NCBI GenBank assembly: GCA_019420305.1
Contig: JAHZHL010000039.1
Coordinates: 1-43,291, forward strand
Source: Bacillota bacterium
GTDB taxonomy: Bacteria > Bacillota > Clostridia > Peptostreptococcales > Anaerovoracaceae
Reading direction: 5' to 3'
Length of the DNA stretch: 43,291 bases
Each line of letters opens with the position of its first letter. The stretch's first letter is position 1. The notes below the pieces were generated by a model that searched no databases, was not told the origin of the DNA, and saw nothing but the letters and a program-made list of their open reading frames with translations. The position numbers and the translations under genes were made by a program. Shown here piece by piece: positions 16,066 to 24,797 of the stretch.

Positions 16066-18018
16066 TTATTTTACCAGTTTGTAATATTCCCTCGCTGTCA
16101 GGCTGTATACGGCTATATAGATAACCGCGAAGGCCAGGATGGTAGCGGCCGTAGCCCCCACAAAGAGCCATACATTTGTAATCTGAATGGCAATCAGGAG
16201 CCGGCTCATCATATTAAAGGCAGCCGCCACATGGAAGATGGCCGCGATCAGCGGCAGGAAGAACACGATCAGAATCTGGCTGCGGATAGACCGCTTCACC
16301 TCGGCAAGACTCATGCCCACCTTCTGCATAATGTGATAGTTTTCACTGTCCTCATAACCTTCGGTAATCTGCTTGTAATAAATCATCAGAACCGTAGCGA
16401 TGGTAAACAGAAGGCCCAGGAAAATCCCTACAAACAGCAGCCCTCCGTAAACGGAATGCAGCTCCATAGCGCTGGTCTCCCGGTTTTCAATATAAATCGA
16501 TCTTCCGGTTTCTTCTGAAAGTGTGTCCGCAATCGCCCGGGTTTTGCTGTTGCTCTGAATATCCAGATCCACACCGGTAAAATAGGTTTCCTCGGAAAAC
16601 GCTTCTTTGGCCGTGTTCCGAATCTCGTCGACTACCTGCTGGTCTTTCACCAGGATATAATAAGGAATAGCAATCGTTCCCAGCTCGGCGGCGGTTTTAA
16701 AGTCCGAAGCGCCGTCCTTTACCCGAAATTCCATGGATCCGATGCCAAAGGTCTCAGAATCCACTTCCCGCTCGCCTCCGATGATAATTTCATCTTCCGC
16801 AAGAGATCCGTAGTCCTTTTCCAGACGGCTCCCTTCCATAGGCACCAGATAAATCTGCACCAGTTCCTTATCCACGGAAAAGGTGTCAATCGGAACCACG
16901 CGGTTTCCCTGTTCTTCCCCATAAGCGGCGACACAGGGGTAGGACACCACCTTTCCATGCTCCGCTCCATATCGGCTGAGAATCGTCTCAAACTGGTTTT
17001 CCAGCTCCGCCGCCTTATTATCTGTCAGCGGCTTCTGACTTCTGGCCTGAATATCATAGGGAACCTGCCGATCCAGAATATCGCTGATTCCCACCTGCAT
17101 GGAAACCGTCGTGGAAATAGTTACCAGAACCATGGTGCTGAGAATGCAGATGCTGGCAAGCCCCGCCGCGTTGCGTTTCATCCGGTAGAGCATGCCGGAA
17201 ACAGCGGTAAAATGCTCGGCCTTATAATAAAAAGACTTTTTCTTTTTCAGCATTTTCAGAAGGGCGATGCTCCCGGCGGTAAACAGAAGATAGGTTCCCC
17301 CGATTACAAGAATGGTGGCCGCGAAAAACACTCCCAGAGCCTGAATCGGCGAAACAACGGTAATCGCCATATAGTACCCGGCTCCTGTCATTCCCAGCCC
17401 CAGCAAAACCAGCAGCCATTTTGTCTTAGGCTCTTTTTCTCCCTGGCGGCTGCCCGCCATAAGCTGAATCGGGTTTGCCAGGCTGATTCTTCCCAGATTG
17501 CACAGCAGCACTACCAGGAAAATCGCTCCGAACAGCACCGTTGTCAGCAACGCTCCGTCCGTGGAAATCTGATATCCCATGGGAAGCTCCACAACCAGAA
17601 TCCGCAGCAGCAGCAGAAAAAACAGCTTTCCAAATACCATGCCCGCGATCAACCCGATGATCAGCGAGACAGCGGAAACGAAGAGCGTTTCCAGCAGCAT
17701 GACTTTTCCGATATGGCGTTTCGCCATGCCCAGAATGTTGTAAAGGGCCAGTTCTTTTTTCCGCTGTTTAATCAGAAAGCTGTTTGTATAGAACAGAAAA
17801 ATAGCGGAAAAAATACCTACCACCCACATTCCGAACTGCAGCAGGCTCCGCAGAGTCGTACCCCCGAACATCTTCGTTACATCCGGATTGTAAACAATCG
17901 CGGCCATAATATAGAAGATCATAATGCTGATGATACAGGTCAGCATATAAGGCACATAGCCTTTAGCGTTTTTCTTCACATTGTTCAGCGCCAGGCTTCC
18001 GTAAAAGGATTTACGCAC
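16066..18018 (-). CDS. Bce-type ABC transporter permease (module A)
   Basis: A 650-aa permease of the BceB group in the FtsX/MacB superfamily, which acts in detoxification of and signalling about bacitracin-like and other cell-wall-active peptides. It has ten predicted helices in the 1-4-5 pattern: one near residue 20-45, a first FtsX domain (about 55-220), and a large extracytoplasmic domain of about 220 residues (from about 315 to 525) before the second FtsX domain. That large loop is the Bce hallmark. A GTG at 18018 has AGGAGG eight nucleotides upstream and is preferred to the GTG at 18027, which lies within that site. It overlaps the ATPase gene by 8 bp. Confidence 0.9.
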   Translation of the reverse strand: MRKSFYGSLALNNVKKNAKGYVPYMLTCIISIMIFYIMAAIVYNPDVTKMFGGTTLRSLLQFGMWVVGIFSAIFLFYTNSFLIKQRKKELALYNILGMAKRHIGKVMLLETLFVSAVSLIIGLIAGMVFGKLFFLLLLRILVVELPMGYQISTDGALLTTVLFGAIFLVVLLCNLGRISLANPIQLMAGSRQGEKEPKTKWLLVLLGLGMTGAGYYMAITVVSPIQALGVFFAATILVIGGTYLLFTAGSIALLKMLKKKKSFYYKAEHFTAVSGMLYRMKRNAAGLASICILSTMVLVTISTTVSMQVGISDILDRQVPYDIQARSQKPLTDNKAAELENQFETILSRYGAEHGKVVSYPCVAAYGEEQGNRVVPIDTFSVDKELVQIYLVPMEGSRLEKDYGSLAEDEIIIGGEREVDSETFGIGSMEFRVKDGASDFKTAAELGTIAIPYYILVKDQQVVDEIRNTAKEAFSEETYFTGVDLDIQSNSKTRAIADTLSEETGRSIYIENRETSAMELHSVYGGLLFVGIFLGLLFTIATVLMIYYKQITEGYEDSENYHIMQKVGMSLAEVKRSIRSQILIVFFLPLIAAIFHVAAAFNMMSRLLIAIQITNVWLFVGATAATILAFAVIYIAVYSLTAREYYKLVK

Positions 18019-18778
18019 GGTTTCCACCTCCTGTAGCCAGCGCCGTCAGAGCGGTGGAGATCTTCTGGTACATCTGGTCATTGCTCATATCCCCTCTGTA
18101 AATCTGATGGAATACCTGCCCGTCTTTGATGAACAAAACCCGTCCCGCTTTGCTGGCAGCCTGAATACTATGGGTTACCATGAGTATGGTCTGCCCTTCT
18201 CCGTTTACCTTTGAAAACAGGCTCAGAAGCTGTTCGGAAGCGCGGGAATCCAGGGCTCCTGTCGGTTCGTCAGCCAGAATCAGCCGGGGATCGGTAATCA
18301 GGGCTCTGGCAATGGCAACCCGCTGTTTCTGCCCGCCGGAAAGCTCGTAGGGATATTTTTTCAGGATCCCGGAAATCCCCAGTTTTTCCGCAATGGGAGT
18401 GAGCTTGCGGCTCATTTCCTGATAATTCTTTCTTGCCAGCACCAGAGGCAGATAGATATTGTCTTCCGCGGAAAAGGTATCCAAAAGGTTAAAATCCTGA
18501 AATACGAATCCCAGATTGTTTCTCCGGAATTCCGCGATATTTTTCTCTTTAATTGATACAATGCTCTGCCCCTCCAGCAGCACCTCCCCTTTCGTCGGCT
18601 TGTCCAGGGCGGCCAGGATATTGAGCAGCGTGGTCTTTCCGGACCCGGATTCCCCCATAATGGAAATGTACTCTCCTTCGTCCACCGTAAAGCTGACATC
18701 CTTCAGAGCCCGGACTTTCTGGCCTCCGAACCGGGTGGTATAAATTTTTTCAACGTTTTTAACGTCCAGTAATGGCAT
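18011..18778 (-). CDS. Bce-type ABC transporter ATPase (module A)
   Basis: A 255-aa ATPase of the BceA/MacB group. Walker A GESGSGKTT, signature LSGGQKQR, Walker B LILADEPTGALD and the switch His in MVTHS are intact. The partner is the BceB-like permease encoded just downstream. An open frame extends to 18847, but the ATG at 18778 with AAAGGAG nine nucleotides upstream is the supported start. A promoter and an operator-like site lie between this gene and the kinase gene, so it can be induced separately from the two-component genes. Confidence 0.95.
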   Translation of the reverse strand: MPLLDVKNVEKIYTTRFGGQKVRALKDVSFTVDEGEYISIMGESGSGKTTLLNILAALDKPTKGEVLLEGQSIVSIKEKNIAEFRRNNLGFVFQDFNLLDTFSAEDNIYLPLVLARKNYQEMSRKLTPIAEKLGISGILKKYPYELSGGQKQRVAIARALITDPRLILADEPTGALDSRASEQLLSLFSKVNGEGQTILMVTHSIQAASKAGRVLFIKDGQVFHQIYRGDMSNDQMYQKISTALTALATGGGNRA

Positions 18779-18817
18779 TTTGTTTTTCTCCTTTCCCTCT
18801 TCATTGAATCTGTCTAC

Positions 18818-18881
18818 ATTATAGAAAAAAGGCGGATGCTCTGCCATCGATCCGGCTTACATCCACCTTACATTTTCGTAA
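18818..18881 (-). promoter_or_regulatory. Module A promoter with a BceR-type operator
   Basis: Minus-strand TATAAT (18818-18823) with a weak TGGCAG at -35 (18841-18846). Further upstream TTACG-AAAA-TGTAA (18868-18881) fits the TnACA-N4-TGTAA pattern described for BceR-like regulators apart from one base, and a TGTAA half-site repeat follows. A weak CGGAT/ATCCG hairpin plus T6 between them may end kinase-gene transcription. Confidence 0.6.
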
Positions 18882-18892
18882 CCTTGCCCCCT

Positions 18893-19885
18893 TCAGGAAA
18901 AGTTTTCCCGCCTCAGATCCAGAATCACCACGGTTCCCTTACCTTCTTCCGACTCAGCGCGAATTCCGTAGGAAAGCTTTTCCATAATGAGCCTGCACAG
19001 GTACAGCCCCTGACCTGTGGATTTGCTGTACTGCCGTCCGTTTTCCCCGGTAAAGCCCTTTTCAAATACACGGGGCAGATCTTCTGCCCGGATGCCGATT
19101 CCCGTATCCCGGATAAAAAGCTGTTCTTCTTCCATCCAGATGAAAATGCTCCCGCCCGGCGGCGTGTATTTTAAAGAATTGGAAAGGATCTGCCCCAATA
19201 CGATAAACAGCCATTTTTCATCGGTGGCGGCGGTATAGCCGGTTTTCTGAAAATCCACGCGGATCTTCCTGCCGATAAACAGGGCCGCATATTTTTTCAG
19301 CACTCTGGCAATCAGGGCGTCCAGCTCCACCTGTTCAAACATCAGATCCGAAGAAATATCCCGCGCCCGCACCCAGGACATGGCGGTATCCACGTATTCC
19401 TCAATATTAAAAAGCTCCATGGACATCTGCCTGCCGTCCTCACCTGCCTGGGCGCCTTTTTTCTGAAGGAGCAGTCCCATCGCCGAAATGGGAGTTTTGA
19501 TCTGGTGGGCCCACAGCGTAAAATAGTCGATCAGTTCTTTCTTTTCCACATAGGCGCGGGATTCCGACATCCGTTTTTGCCGGTGAAGTTCTTTGATAAT
19601 TTCGGTATAATCCTCATCGATCTGGTTTCCAGGTTCCGGCAGATCTTCGATCTGCGCGTCAATGGCTTCCGTTAAGCGCTGCAGCTGCCTGTGCTGAACG
19701 GCATATTTACGGAAATCATAGGCCGCTATAACCCCTGCCGCAATCAGACATAAAAGCCCTCCGTACAGCACCGCGTCCAGAGGGATCCTGCTCAGAAAAA
19801 ATACGGTGGAGAAAATACACACACATACAAAGAACAGGAGGATCGCTTTTTTATGATATCTCAAATAATCTCCCAGTATCCTCAT
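18893..19885 (-). CDS. BceS-like sensor histidine kinase (module A)
   Basis: A 330-aa intramembrane-sensing kinase. Two helices (about residues 14-31 and 38-56) are joined by only a few residues, so it has no extracellular sensor and presumably reads the state of the BceB-like permease. Phosphoacceptor H127 is in LWAHQIKTPISAM, with the HATPase domain at about 205-330 (N-box LGQILSNSLKYT, G1 RDTGIGI, G2 GRQYSKSTGQGLYL). The ATG overlaps the stop of the response-regulator gene as ATGA. Confidence 0.93.
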   Translation of the reverse strand: MRILGDYLRYHKKAILLFFVCVCIFSTVFFLSRIPLDAVLYGGLLCLIAAGVIAAYDFRKYAVQHRQLQRLTEAIDAQIEDLPEPGNQIDEDYTEIIKELHRQKRMSESRAYVEKKELIDYFTLWAHQIKTPISAMGLLLQKKGAQAGEDGRQMSMELFNIEEYVDTAMSWVRARDISSDLMFEQVELDALIARVLKKYAALFIGRKIRVDFQKTGYTAATDEKWLFIVLGQILSNSLKYTPPGGSIFIWMEEEQLFIRDTGIGIRAEDLPRVFEKGFTGENGRQYSKSTGQGLYLCRLIMEKLSYGIRAESEEGKGTVVILDLRRENFS

Positions 19886-20556
19886 GCTCCCACCATATAG
19901 CCAATACCTTTCTTTGTCCGTATAAAGTCCGAAAGACCGGCGTCAGAAAGCTTCCTGCGAAGACGCGTTACGTTGACGGTCAGAGTGTTGTCATCCACGA
20001 AGCTGTCATCCTCCCACAGCGCTTTCATAATCGCGTCTCTGGAAACGATTTCCCCGACGCGGGACATCAGACACTGAAGAATCCGGTACTCGTTTTTCGT
20101 CAGTTCAACGCGCTTTCCCTCATAAGTGAGCGTCGCGTCACTCAGATTCAGTACCGCGCCCTGATATTCCAGCGCGGCGGATGGCTCCTGAAAGGAATAG
20201 TTTCTCCGTAGCAGCGCCTGAATCTTCGCCGTCAGCACATTCAGATCAAAGGGCTTTGTAATGAAATCATCTCCGCCCATGTTAAGCGCCATAACGATGT
20301 TCATATTATCATCCGCTGAGGAAAGAAACACAATAGGCACCCTGGAAACAGCCCGAATTTCGCCGCACCAGTGATAGCCGTTGAAAAAAGGCAGACCGAT
20401 GTCCAGCAGAACGAGATGGGGCTGAAAGGCTGCAAATTCCTCCATCACCTTCTCAAAGTCGCTGACCTTCTTTGTCTCATATCCCCATTTTCCCAGATGT
20501 TCCGCCACAATTCCCGCTATGGTCGGATCATCCTCTACAATCAACACTTTGTACAA
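19882..20556 (-). CDS. BceR-like OmpR-family response regulator (module A)
   Basis: A 224-aa regulator with a receiver domain (E8-D9-D10, phosphoacceptor D52, conserved Lys in ITKPFDL) and an OmpR/PhoB winged helix at about 128-224 (RVELTKNEYRIL to IRTKKGIGYMV). It is first in module A and is predicted to activate the ATPase-permease genes through the site at 18868-18881. The start is TTG at 20556 with AAGGGGG about eight nucleotides upstream; no in-frame ATG fits better. Confidence 0.94.
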   Translation of the reverse strand: MYKVLIVEDDPTIAGIVAEHLGKWGYETKKVSDFEKVMEEFAAFQPHLVLLDIGLPFFNGYHWCGEIRAVSRVPIVFLSSADDNMNIVMALNMGGDDFITKPFDLNVLTAKIQALLRRNYSFQEPSAALEYQGAVLNLSDATLTYEGKRVELTKNEYRILQCLMSRVGEIVSRDAIMKALWEDDSFVDDNTLTVNVTRLRRKLSDAGLSDFIRTKKGIGYMVGA

Positions 20557-20600
20557 ATCACGTTCCCCCTTTTTCTATCATTCCCTCCTGATTTATTTTC

Positions 20601-20629
20601 AGTTTATCAAAAATAAGCAGTTGATACAA
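20601..20629 (-). promoter_or_regulatory. Promoter of the module A regulatory genes
   Basis: Minus-strand TTGTAT (20624-20629), 17-bp spacer, TAAACT (20601-20606), about 45 nt ahead of the TTG start of the response regulator. Confidence 0.5.
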
Positions 20630-20745
20630 TCCTGACTTTTAAAAATACTTCTCCTCTTTTCAAGTGCTTTAAATTATAGTACAATGACTCCAGACAAAAT
20701 AGAAAATGTCAAAATCAGCAAGAAAAAAGCGACCTTGATAAAAGG

Positions 20746-20781
20746 AAAGGATATGTATCGGGCACTTGATACATATCCTTT
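20746..20781 (-). terminator. Terminator of the YtrA-like operon
   Basis: A 14-bp perfect stem (AAAGGATATGTATC and its complement) with an 8-nt loop, followed on the minus strand by CCTTTT. It ends the GntR/ATPase/permease operon. Confidence 0.8.
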
Positions 20782-20815
20782 TTCCTTTACTCTCCAATCC
20801 AATACAATTCAGGCT

Positions 20816-21649
20816 TTACTGCAGGTTCAGCTTTAAGCTGAGAATCCGTTCCGTTATCACATGGAACCCCGCAAGCTGGATCACAGTTCCGACAAAGAGA
20901 GCTGCCATTCCAAACTGACTGATCTGGAGAATATTTTCTTCCGTTCCATTCAAATTGTCGTTGAGCCACTGACTGATTCCCATCTGATCCGCCGCTACCG
21001 TAATCAGAGCAAAGAGGATGGTCATCGCCACTGAAATTCCAATGTAAGCCCCTAGTGAAAGAAGAATTCTGTGCTTATTGGCAGTCTGCCCGATGGCCAG
21101 CGCCGCGTAAATCTGATAGATACTTTTAAGCAGGGACAGCAGGATCAGGATCACCCCTTCTACAATCAGCAACACATATCTGTGATCCTTGTCCCAAGCT
21201 ACACCCAGTGCCTTAAACATTTCCGGAATCACTTCAAATCCTCTGGAACCTGCCAGCACCAGTATGGATAAAAACGCCACAATCATACTAACCAGGACAA
21301 CTCCCGCCGCTACAACGCCTTTCGATGTGATCAGCTGCCATGGTTTAACCGGAAGTGTATGCATCAGGTAGCCTTCGTCCCCCAGCAGGCCCCTGTAAAA
21401 TCGCATGACGACAATTACCAGGGTTGTTACAACCAGTACGGCAAAAACCGCCGCGTACATGAGTCCGGTCACCAGTTCCACAATACCTACCAGAACATTC
21501 AGCTTCTGCTCTCCATCATCGAAAAACATATCCCCCAGAACATGGATGCTCAGGCTGAAAAGCAGACTTGCCGCGATCAGCGCGGCCCAGATAACTGCCA
21601 TAAGTTTAATACTGGATCGCATCTCATATTTGATCAATTTACCTGTCAT
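20816..21649 (-). CDS. ABC-2-type transporter permease of the YtrA-like operon
   Basis: A permease of about 277 aa with six hydrophobic segments (two early, a pair at about 60-95, then about 108-135, 165-190, 200-225 and 240-265) and no other domain. It pairs with the ATPase encoded immediately upstream. The transported compound is unknown; YtrA-type operons respond to cell-envelope antibiotics such as ramoplanin in B. subtilis. ATG at 21649 is preferred to ATG at 21655 because GGGGTG is then seven nucleotides upstream. It overlaps the ATPase gene by 11 bp. Confidence 0.82.
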   Translation of the reverse strand: MTGKLIKYEMRSSIKLMAVIWAALIAASLLFSLSIHVLGDMFFDDGEQKLNVLVGIVELVTGLMYAAVFAVLVVTTLVIVVMRFYRGLLGDEGYLMHTLPVKPWQLITSKGVVAAGVVLVSMIVAFLSILVLAGSRGFEVIPEMFKALGVAWDKDHRYVLLIVEGVILILLSLLKSIYQIYAALAIGQTANKHRILLSLGAYIGISVAMTILFALITVAADQMGISQWLNDNLNGTEENILQISQFGMAALFVGTVIQLAGFHVITERILSLKLNLQ

Positions 21650-22379
21650 TTCCATTCACCCCTCTCGCAAACGGCACCATGCGAAATGTATCTCTTAAAA
21701 CATCGTCGATGGATTTTCCTTCCTTCTCCTTAATCGCATCCACAGTCTCGTGCCTTACGACCTTTCCTTCTTTTATAAACACAACTTCGTCCAGCACCCT
21801 TTCAATATCTGAAATCAGATGGGTAGAAAGGATGACGGTCCCCTCCTCATTATAATTGTTGATGATCGTCGTCAGAATGTAATCTCTGGCTGCCGGATCT
21901 ACGCCGGCAATGGGCTCGTCGAGAAGATAAAGCTGCGCGTTTCTGCTCATTACCCGAATCAGCTGTACCTTTTCCCTCGTCCCTTTGGACATAGTCTTAA
22001 TCCGATCCTCTTTGTCGATATTCAGGGCCGCGCACATTTTTTCCGCCTTGCTCCTGTCAAAATCCTCATAGAATTCGTCGAACATGCTCAGAATGTCTTT
22101 TACATTCATCCAGTCCGCGAAATAGGTCCGATCCGGCAGGTAACTTACAATGGATTTGGTGTAGACTCCCGGCGTCTTTCCATCGATGAAAAGCTCCCCC
22201 TTTGTCGGCCGGATCAGCCCGTTCATCAGTTTGATCATGGTGGTTTTTCCGCTCCCGTTTGGTCCCAGAAGTCCGATGACTTTTCCTCTGCCTATGGTTA
22301 ACGTTACATTGTCGAGAGCAAGTTTTTTGCCGAATCCTTTGCTGACACCCCGAAATTCGGCCAGTGGCGCTTTTTTCAT
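21639..22379 (-). CDS. ABC transporter ATPase of the YtrA-like operon
   Basis: A 246-aa ATPase with Walker A GPNGSGKTT, a divergent signature MSKGTREKV in place of LSGGQ, Walker B LYLLDEPIAGVD and the switch His in STHLI. The MSKG signature is typical of ABC-2 ATPases of the YtrB/EcsA type. Its ATG overlaps the GntR stop as ATGA, so translation is coupled. Confidence 0.94.
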   Translation of the reverse strand: MKKAPLAEFRGVSKGFGKKLALDNVTLTIGRGKVIGLLGPNGSGKTTMIKLMNGLIRPTKGELFIDGKTPGVYTKSIVSYLPDRTYFADWMNVKDILSMFDEFYEDFDRSKAEKMCAALNIDKEDRIKTMSKGTREKVQLIRVMSRNAQLYLLDEPIAGVDPAARDYILTTIINNYNEEGTVILSTHLISDIERVLDEVVFIKEGKVVRHETVDAIKEKEGKSIDDVLRDTFRMVPFARGVNGNDR

Positions 22380-22744
22380 TTTTCTTCTTCCTCTCTTTCT
22401 TTTATCATCTTCACAATATCATCCGCGTTGTAGCCGATAGCGGCCATTTCTTTGATAAACCGCTCGATACTTTCCTTGGCAATCATCTCTTTCATCCGTT
22501 TCACCAACCCTTCATCCCTTGTAACGGTTCTGCCTGCCGTCCGGTTTGTTGTTACGAATCCATCGTTTTCCAGCTCACTCAGAGCCCGCTGCATCGTATT
22601 GCGGTTGACTCCCGCGTCTTCCGCCAGTTCTCTCACCGTTGGAAACGCGCCGCCCATAGCGAACTTTCCCGCGACGATAGCGACAATCAGCTGCTGCTTC
22701 AGCTGCGGCCAGATCGGCCTGCTGTCATCAAGTTTCCATTCCAC
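22376..22744 (-). CDS. GntR-family repressor of the YtrA subgroup
   Basis: A 122-aa regulator with an N-terminal winged helix (residues about 8-76: RPIWPQLKQQLIVAIVAGKF, FPTVRELAEDAGVNRNTMQRALSELE) and a short C-terminal dimerisation helix pair instead of a large effector domain, which is the YtrA hallmark. It is first in the operon. The start is GTG with GGAGGGG six nucleotides upstream. It should repress its own promoter through the inverted repeat at 22781-22818. Confidence 0.93.
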   Translation of the reverse strand: MEWKLDDSRPIWPQLKQQLIVAIVAGKFAMGGAFPTVRELAEDAGVNRNTMQRALSELENDGFVTTNRTAGRTVTRDEGLVKRMKEMIAKESIERFIKEMAAIGYNADDIVKMIKEREEEEK

Positions 22745-22780
22745 ACCTTACCCCTCCTTCTTGATTTCTGGTTTGCCGTT

Positions 22781-22851
22781 TTGTCTTATTGTTTTATTGT
22801 CCTATGCGCTTAAGACAATAACAATATATATCATCCTGGCGGCTTTTGCAA
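22781..22851 (-). promoter_or_regulatory. Promoter and operator of the YtrA-like operon
   Basis: Minus-strand TTGCAA (22846-22851), 17-bp spacer, TATATT (22823-22828). Just downstream TTGTCTTA (22811-22818 read on the minus strand, i.e. complement TAAGACAA) and its inverted copy (22781-22788) are separated by 22 bp. The repeat covers the transcription start, the expected position for GntR repression. Confidence 0.65.
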
Positions 22852-22878
22852 CCCCTTTTTTAGTTTTTAGTCAAATTT

Positions 22879-22916
22879 TTTAACGGGACGCGAAATGTCC
22901 TTCGCGTCCCGTTAAA
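22879..22916. other. 16-bp perfect hairpin without T-tract
   Basis: TTTAACGGGACGCGAA and its exact complement with a 6-nt loop. Neither strand has a T-run after the stem. Lies between module B and the YtrA-like promoter. Confidence 0.7.
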
Positions 22917-22922
22917 TCCACG

Positions 22923-22976
22923 ATATAGAAACGAAGGAAGCAAATACCATCCTATCCGCTTCCTTCGTTTCTATAT
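22923..22976. other. 19-bp perfect hairpin without T-tract
   Basis: ATATAGAAACGAAGGAAGC and its exact complement with a 16-nt loop, six nucleotides from the preceding hairpin. It follows the module B permease stop by 18 nt on the minus strand and is the only candidate end signal for that operon. Confidence 0.7.
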
Positions 22977-22994
22977 TGTATTTCCTCTCTTTGT

Positions 22995-24797
22995 CTACCG
23001 CTCACTAATCGTTTCCGTCACGGAGATCTTCCCCATTCTCCTGGCCGGAGCGTAAACGGCGGCAATCGCCGCGAAAATAACGAACAGCAGGATAACCGAC
23101 AGTTCCGCAGTCGGAAAACTCCAGAGCGCGTAGCGGAAGTGCGCAGTAATCAGGATGCCGTACAGCAGCTTGCTGAGGGGAAGCCCTGCCGCGCAGCCGG
23201 CAGCGCAACCCCAAAACGCGTAGGTAAACGCCTCAGCAGCGATCATCTTCGTAACCTGTCTCCCGTCCATTCCCACAGCCCGCATCGCTCCATACTGCTT
23301 TATCCTCGCGGATACGCTCATGGAAATGCTGTTGACGATATTCAAAATAGTCACCAGCGTGATAATTGCCAGAAATCCATATACACAGAACACAAATGCC
23401 AGATAGGTGCCGGAGGTACTCTGATCCCGCTTATCGGAAAAGGTACAGCAGCTTCCCGCCGCCTGCCGAATTGCCGCCACGTCTTTCTCCGTCACATCGT
23501 TCTCTGTCTGGATCTGCAAAATCGAGTAATCGGATTCTCCAGTCAGGCGGACAAAGGTTTCTCCGGAAGCGATGAGTGTCAATTTTCCTTTTGTCAGTCC
23601 ATCGCTGTTAAAGGGATCGTACTTCAGCAGTCCCACGATTTCCAGTTTTTCACTGCCCATCTGTATGGTGTCCCCGATTTTCCAGGGGCTGTACGGGTCC
23701 CAGGCTGCCAGCACGAATCTACTGTTTCCATAGACTTTTGTAAGAACACTGCCTTTTTTCAGTACCTTGTCCTTTTCAAGGCACTGCAGATCAAATTCAT
23801 CGAAGGAAACCAGATCCATAAGGCTGGGAGTATTGTTTAATCCGGCGGAAATCTCCAGGCTGCTCCTGCGCCCGTAAACGCGCTTTACCCCATCCATTTT
23901 CGAGATTGTTTCCGCCAGCCGGCGGTCTATCGAATTGGTTCCATCCCGGCTGGAAAGCTGGAGCTCGGCAAATCCGGCTGGCTGCGGCATCAAATAACCG
24001 ACAAAATCGATCAGAACGGAAAAGCTCAGAAACAGAATTATGCTGAGAGCAAAGGACGCGGTTATGGAAAGCAGCTTTTTCTTCGCGCAAACCGCGTGGC
24101 GGATGCCGAGAGCTGTATCAACTCTGAAAAACCGCCCACGCAGCGGACGGCGAACCGCCCCGGTATATACCGCGGATCCGGAAACAGCCGCGGCAGGCGG
24201 CACCTTAGCTGCCCGTTTCGCCGGGGATCTTGCGGCAATCAGCACCGTAACGATTCCTACCACAACGCCGCTGACAATTCCGATGCCGCTGATCCCGAAA
24301 AGCGGGATCTTCTCAAATTCTTCCCTGACAAGGAATCGCAGAATCGCGCAGAACCCCCATGTAACCGCAATGCCAATCCCGACGCCGGCAGGAACCGCCA
24401 GTTTGCACCAGTTCAGCGCTTCCAGCCGTACAAGTCGTATAATCTGGCTTCTGCTCATACCAAGACAGCGCATCATTCCGAAAAACTGTGTTCTCTGTGA
24501 TACAGTACTGTTCAGGCTGCTTGAAATCATCAGAACTCCCGCGATCAGCACCAGAATAAATAAAACTGTCGCGATGACAAACAGAGACTGTCCCATCGCG
24601 CTGCCGCTTATATCCTGAAGCGACAGTCCCTGGTGCTTTGCCTGCAGCCGGCCCTGTTCCATCCGCACCCCCATTTCCGCCATACTGAATACCGCGGTGA
24701 CCATGAACACGGCAAAGACGATACAGAGAATGGTCAGACGGTTCTGCCGCCTGCGCACTTTCGCGGAAATGGGAATCAAACTGAGGTAGCTTCTCAT
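22995..24797 (-). CDS. FtsX-domain ABC permease (module B)
   Basis: A 600-aa permease of the MacB/FtsX superfamily: an N-terminal helix (about residues 22-42), a first FtsX domain at about 65-200 (VLMISSSLNSTVSQRTQFFGMMRCLGMS), a helix near 255, an extracytoplasmic region at about 270-460, and a second FtsX domain at about 465-600 (IVNSISMSVSARIKQYGAMRAVGM). Layout fits a peptide exporter or detoxifier. ATG at 24797 is preferred because GGGAGG is eight nucleotides upstream; the GTG at 24806 lies in that site. ATGA overlap with the ATPase gene. Confidence 0.9.
   Translation of the reverse strand: MRSYLSLIPISAKVRRRQNRLTILCIVFAVFMVTAVFSMAEMGVRMEQGRLQAKHQGLSLQDISGSAMGQSLFVIATVLFILVLIAGVLMISSSLNSTVSQRTQFFGMMRCLGMSRSQIIRLVRLEALNWCKLAVPAGVGIGIAVTWGFCAILRFLVREEFEKIPLFGISGIGIVSGVVVGIVTVLIAARSPAKRAAKVPPAAAVSGSAVYTGAVRRPLRGRFFRVDTALGIRHAVCAKKKLLSITASFALSIILFLSFSVLIDFVGYLMPQPAGFAELQLSSRDGTNSIDRRLAETISKMDGVKRVYGRRSSLEISAGLNNTPSLMDLVSFDEFDLQCLEKDKVLKKGSVLTKVYGNSRFVLAAWDPYSPWKIGDTIQMGSEKLEIVGLLKYDPFNSDGLTKGKLTLIASGETFVRLTGESDYSILQIQTENDVTEKDVAAIRQAAGSCCTFSDKRDQSTSGTYLAFVFCVYGFLAIITLVTILNIVNSISMSVSARIKQYGAMRAVGMDGRQVTKMIAAEAFTYAFWGCAAGCAAGLPLSKLLYGILITAHFRYALWSFPTAELSVILLFVIFAAIAAVYAPARRMGKISVTETISER

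Noticed and set aside
16957..18036. Plus-strand open frame of 359 codons
   Set aside because: Antisense to the module A permease; Gln/His-rich shadow translation.
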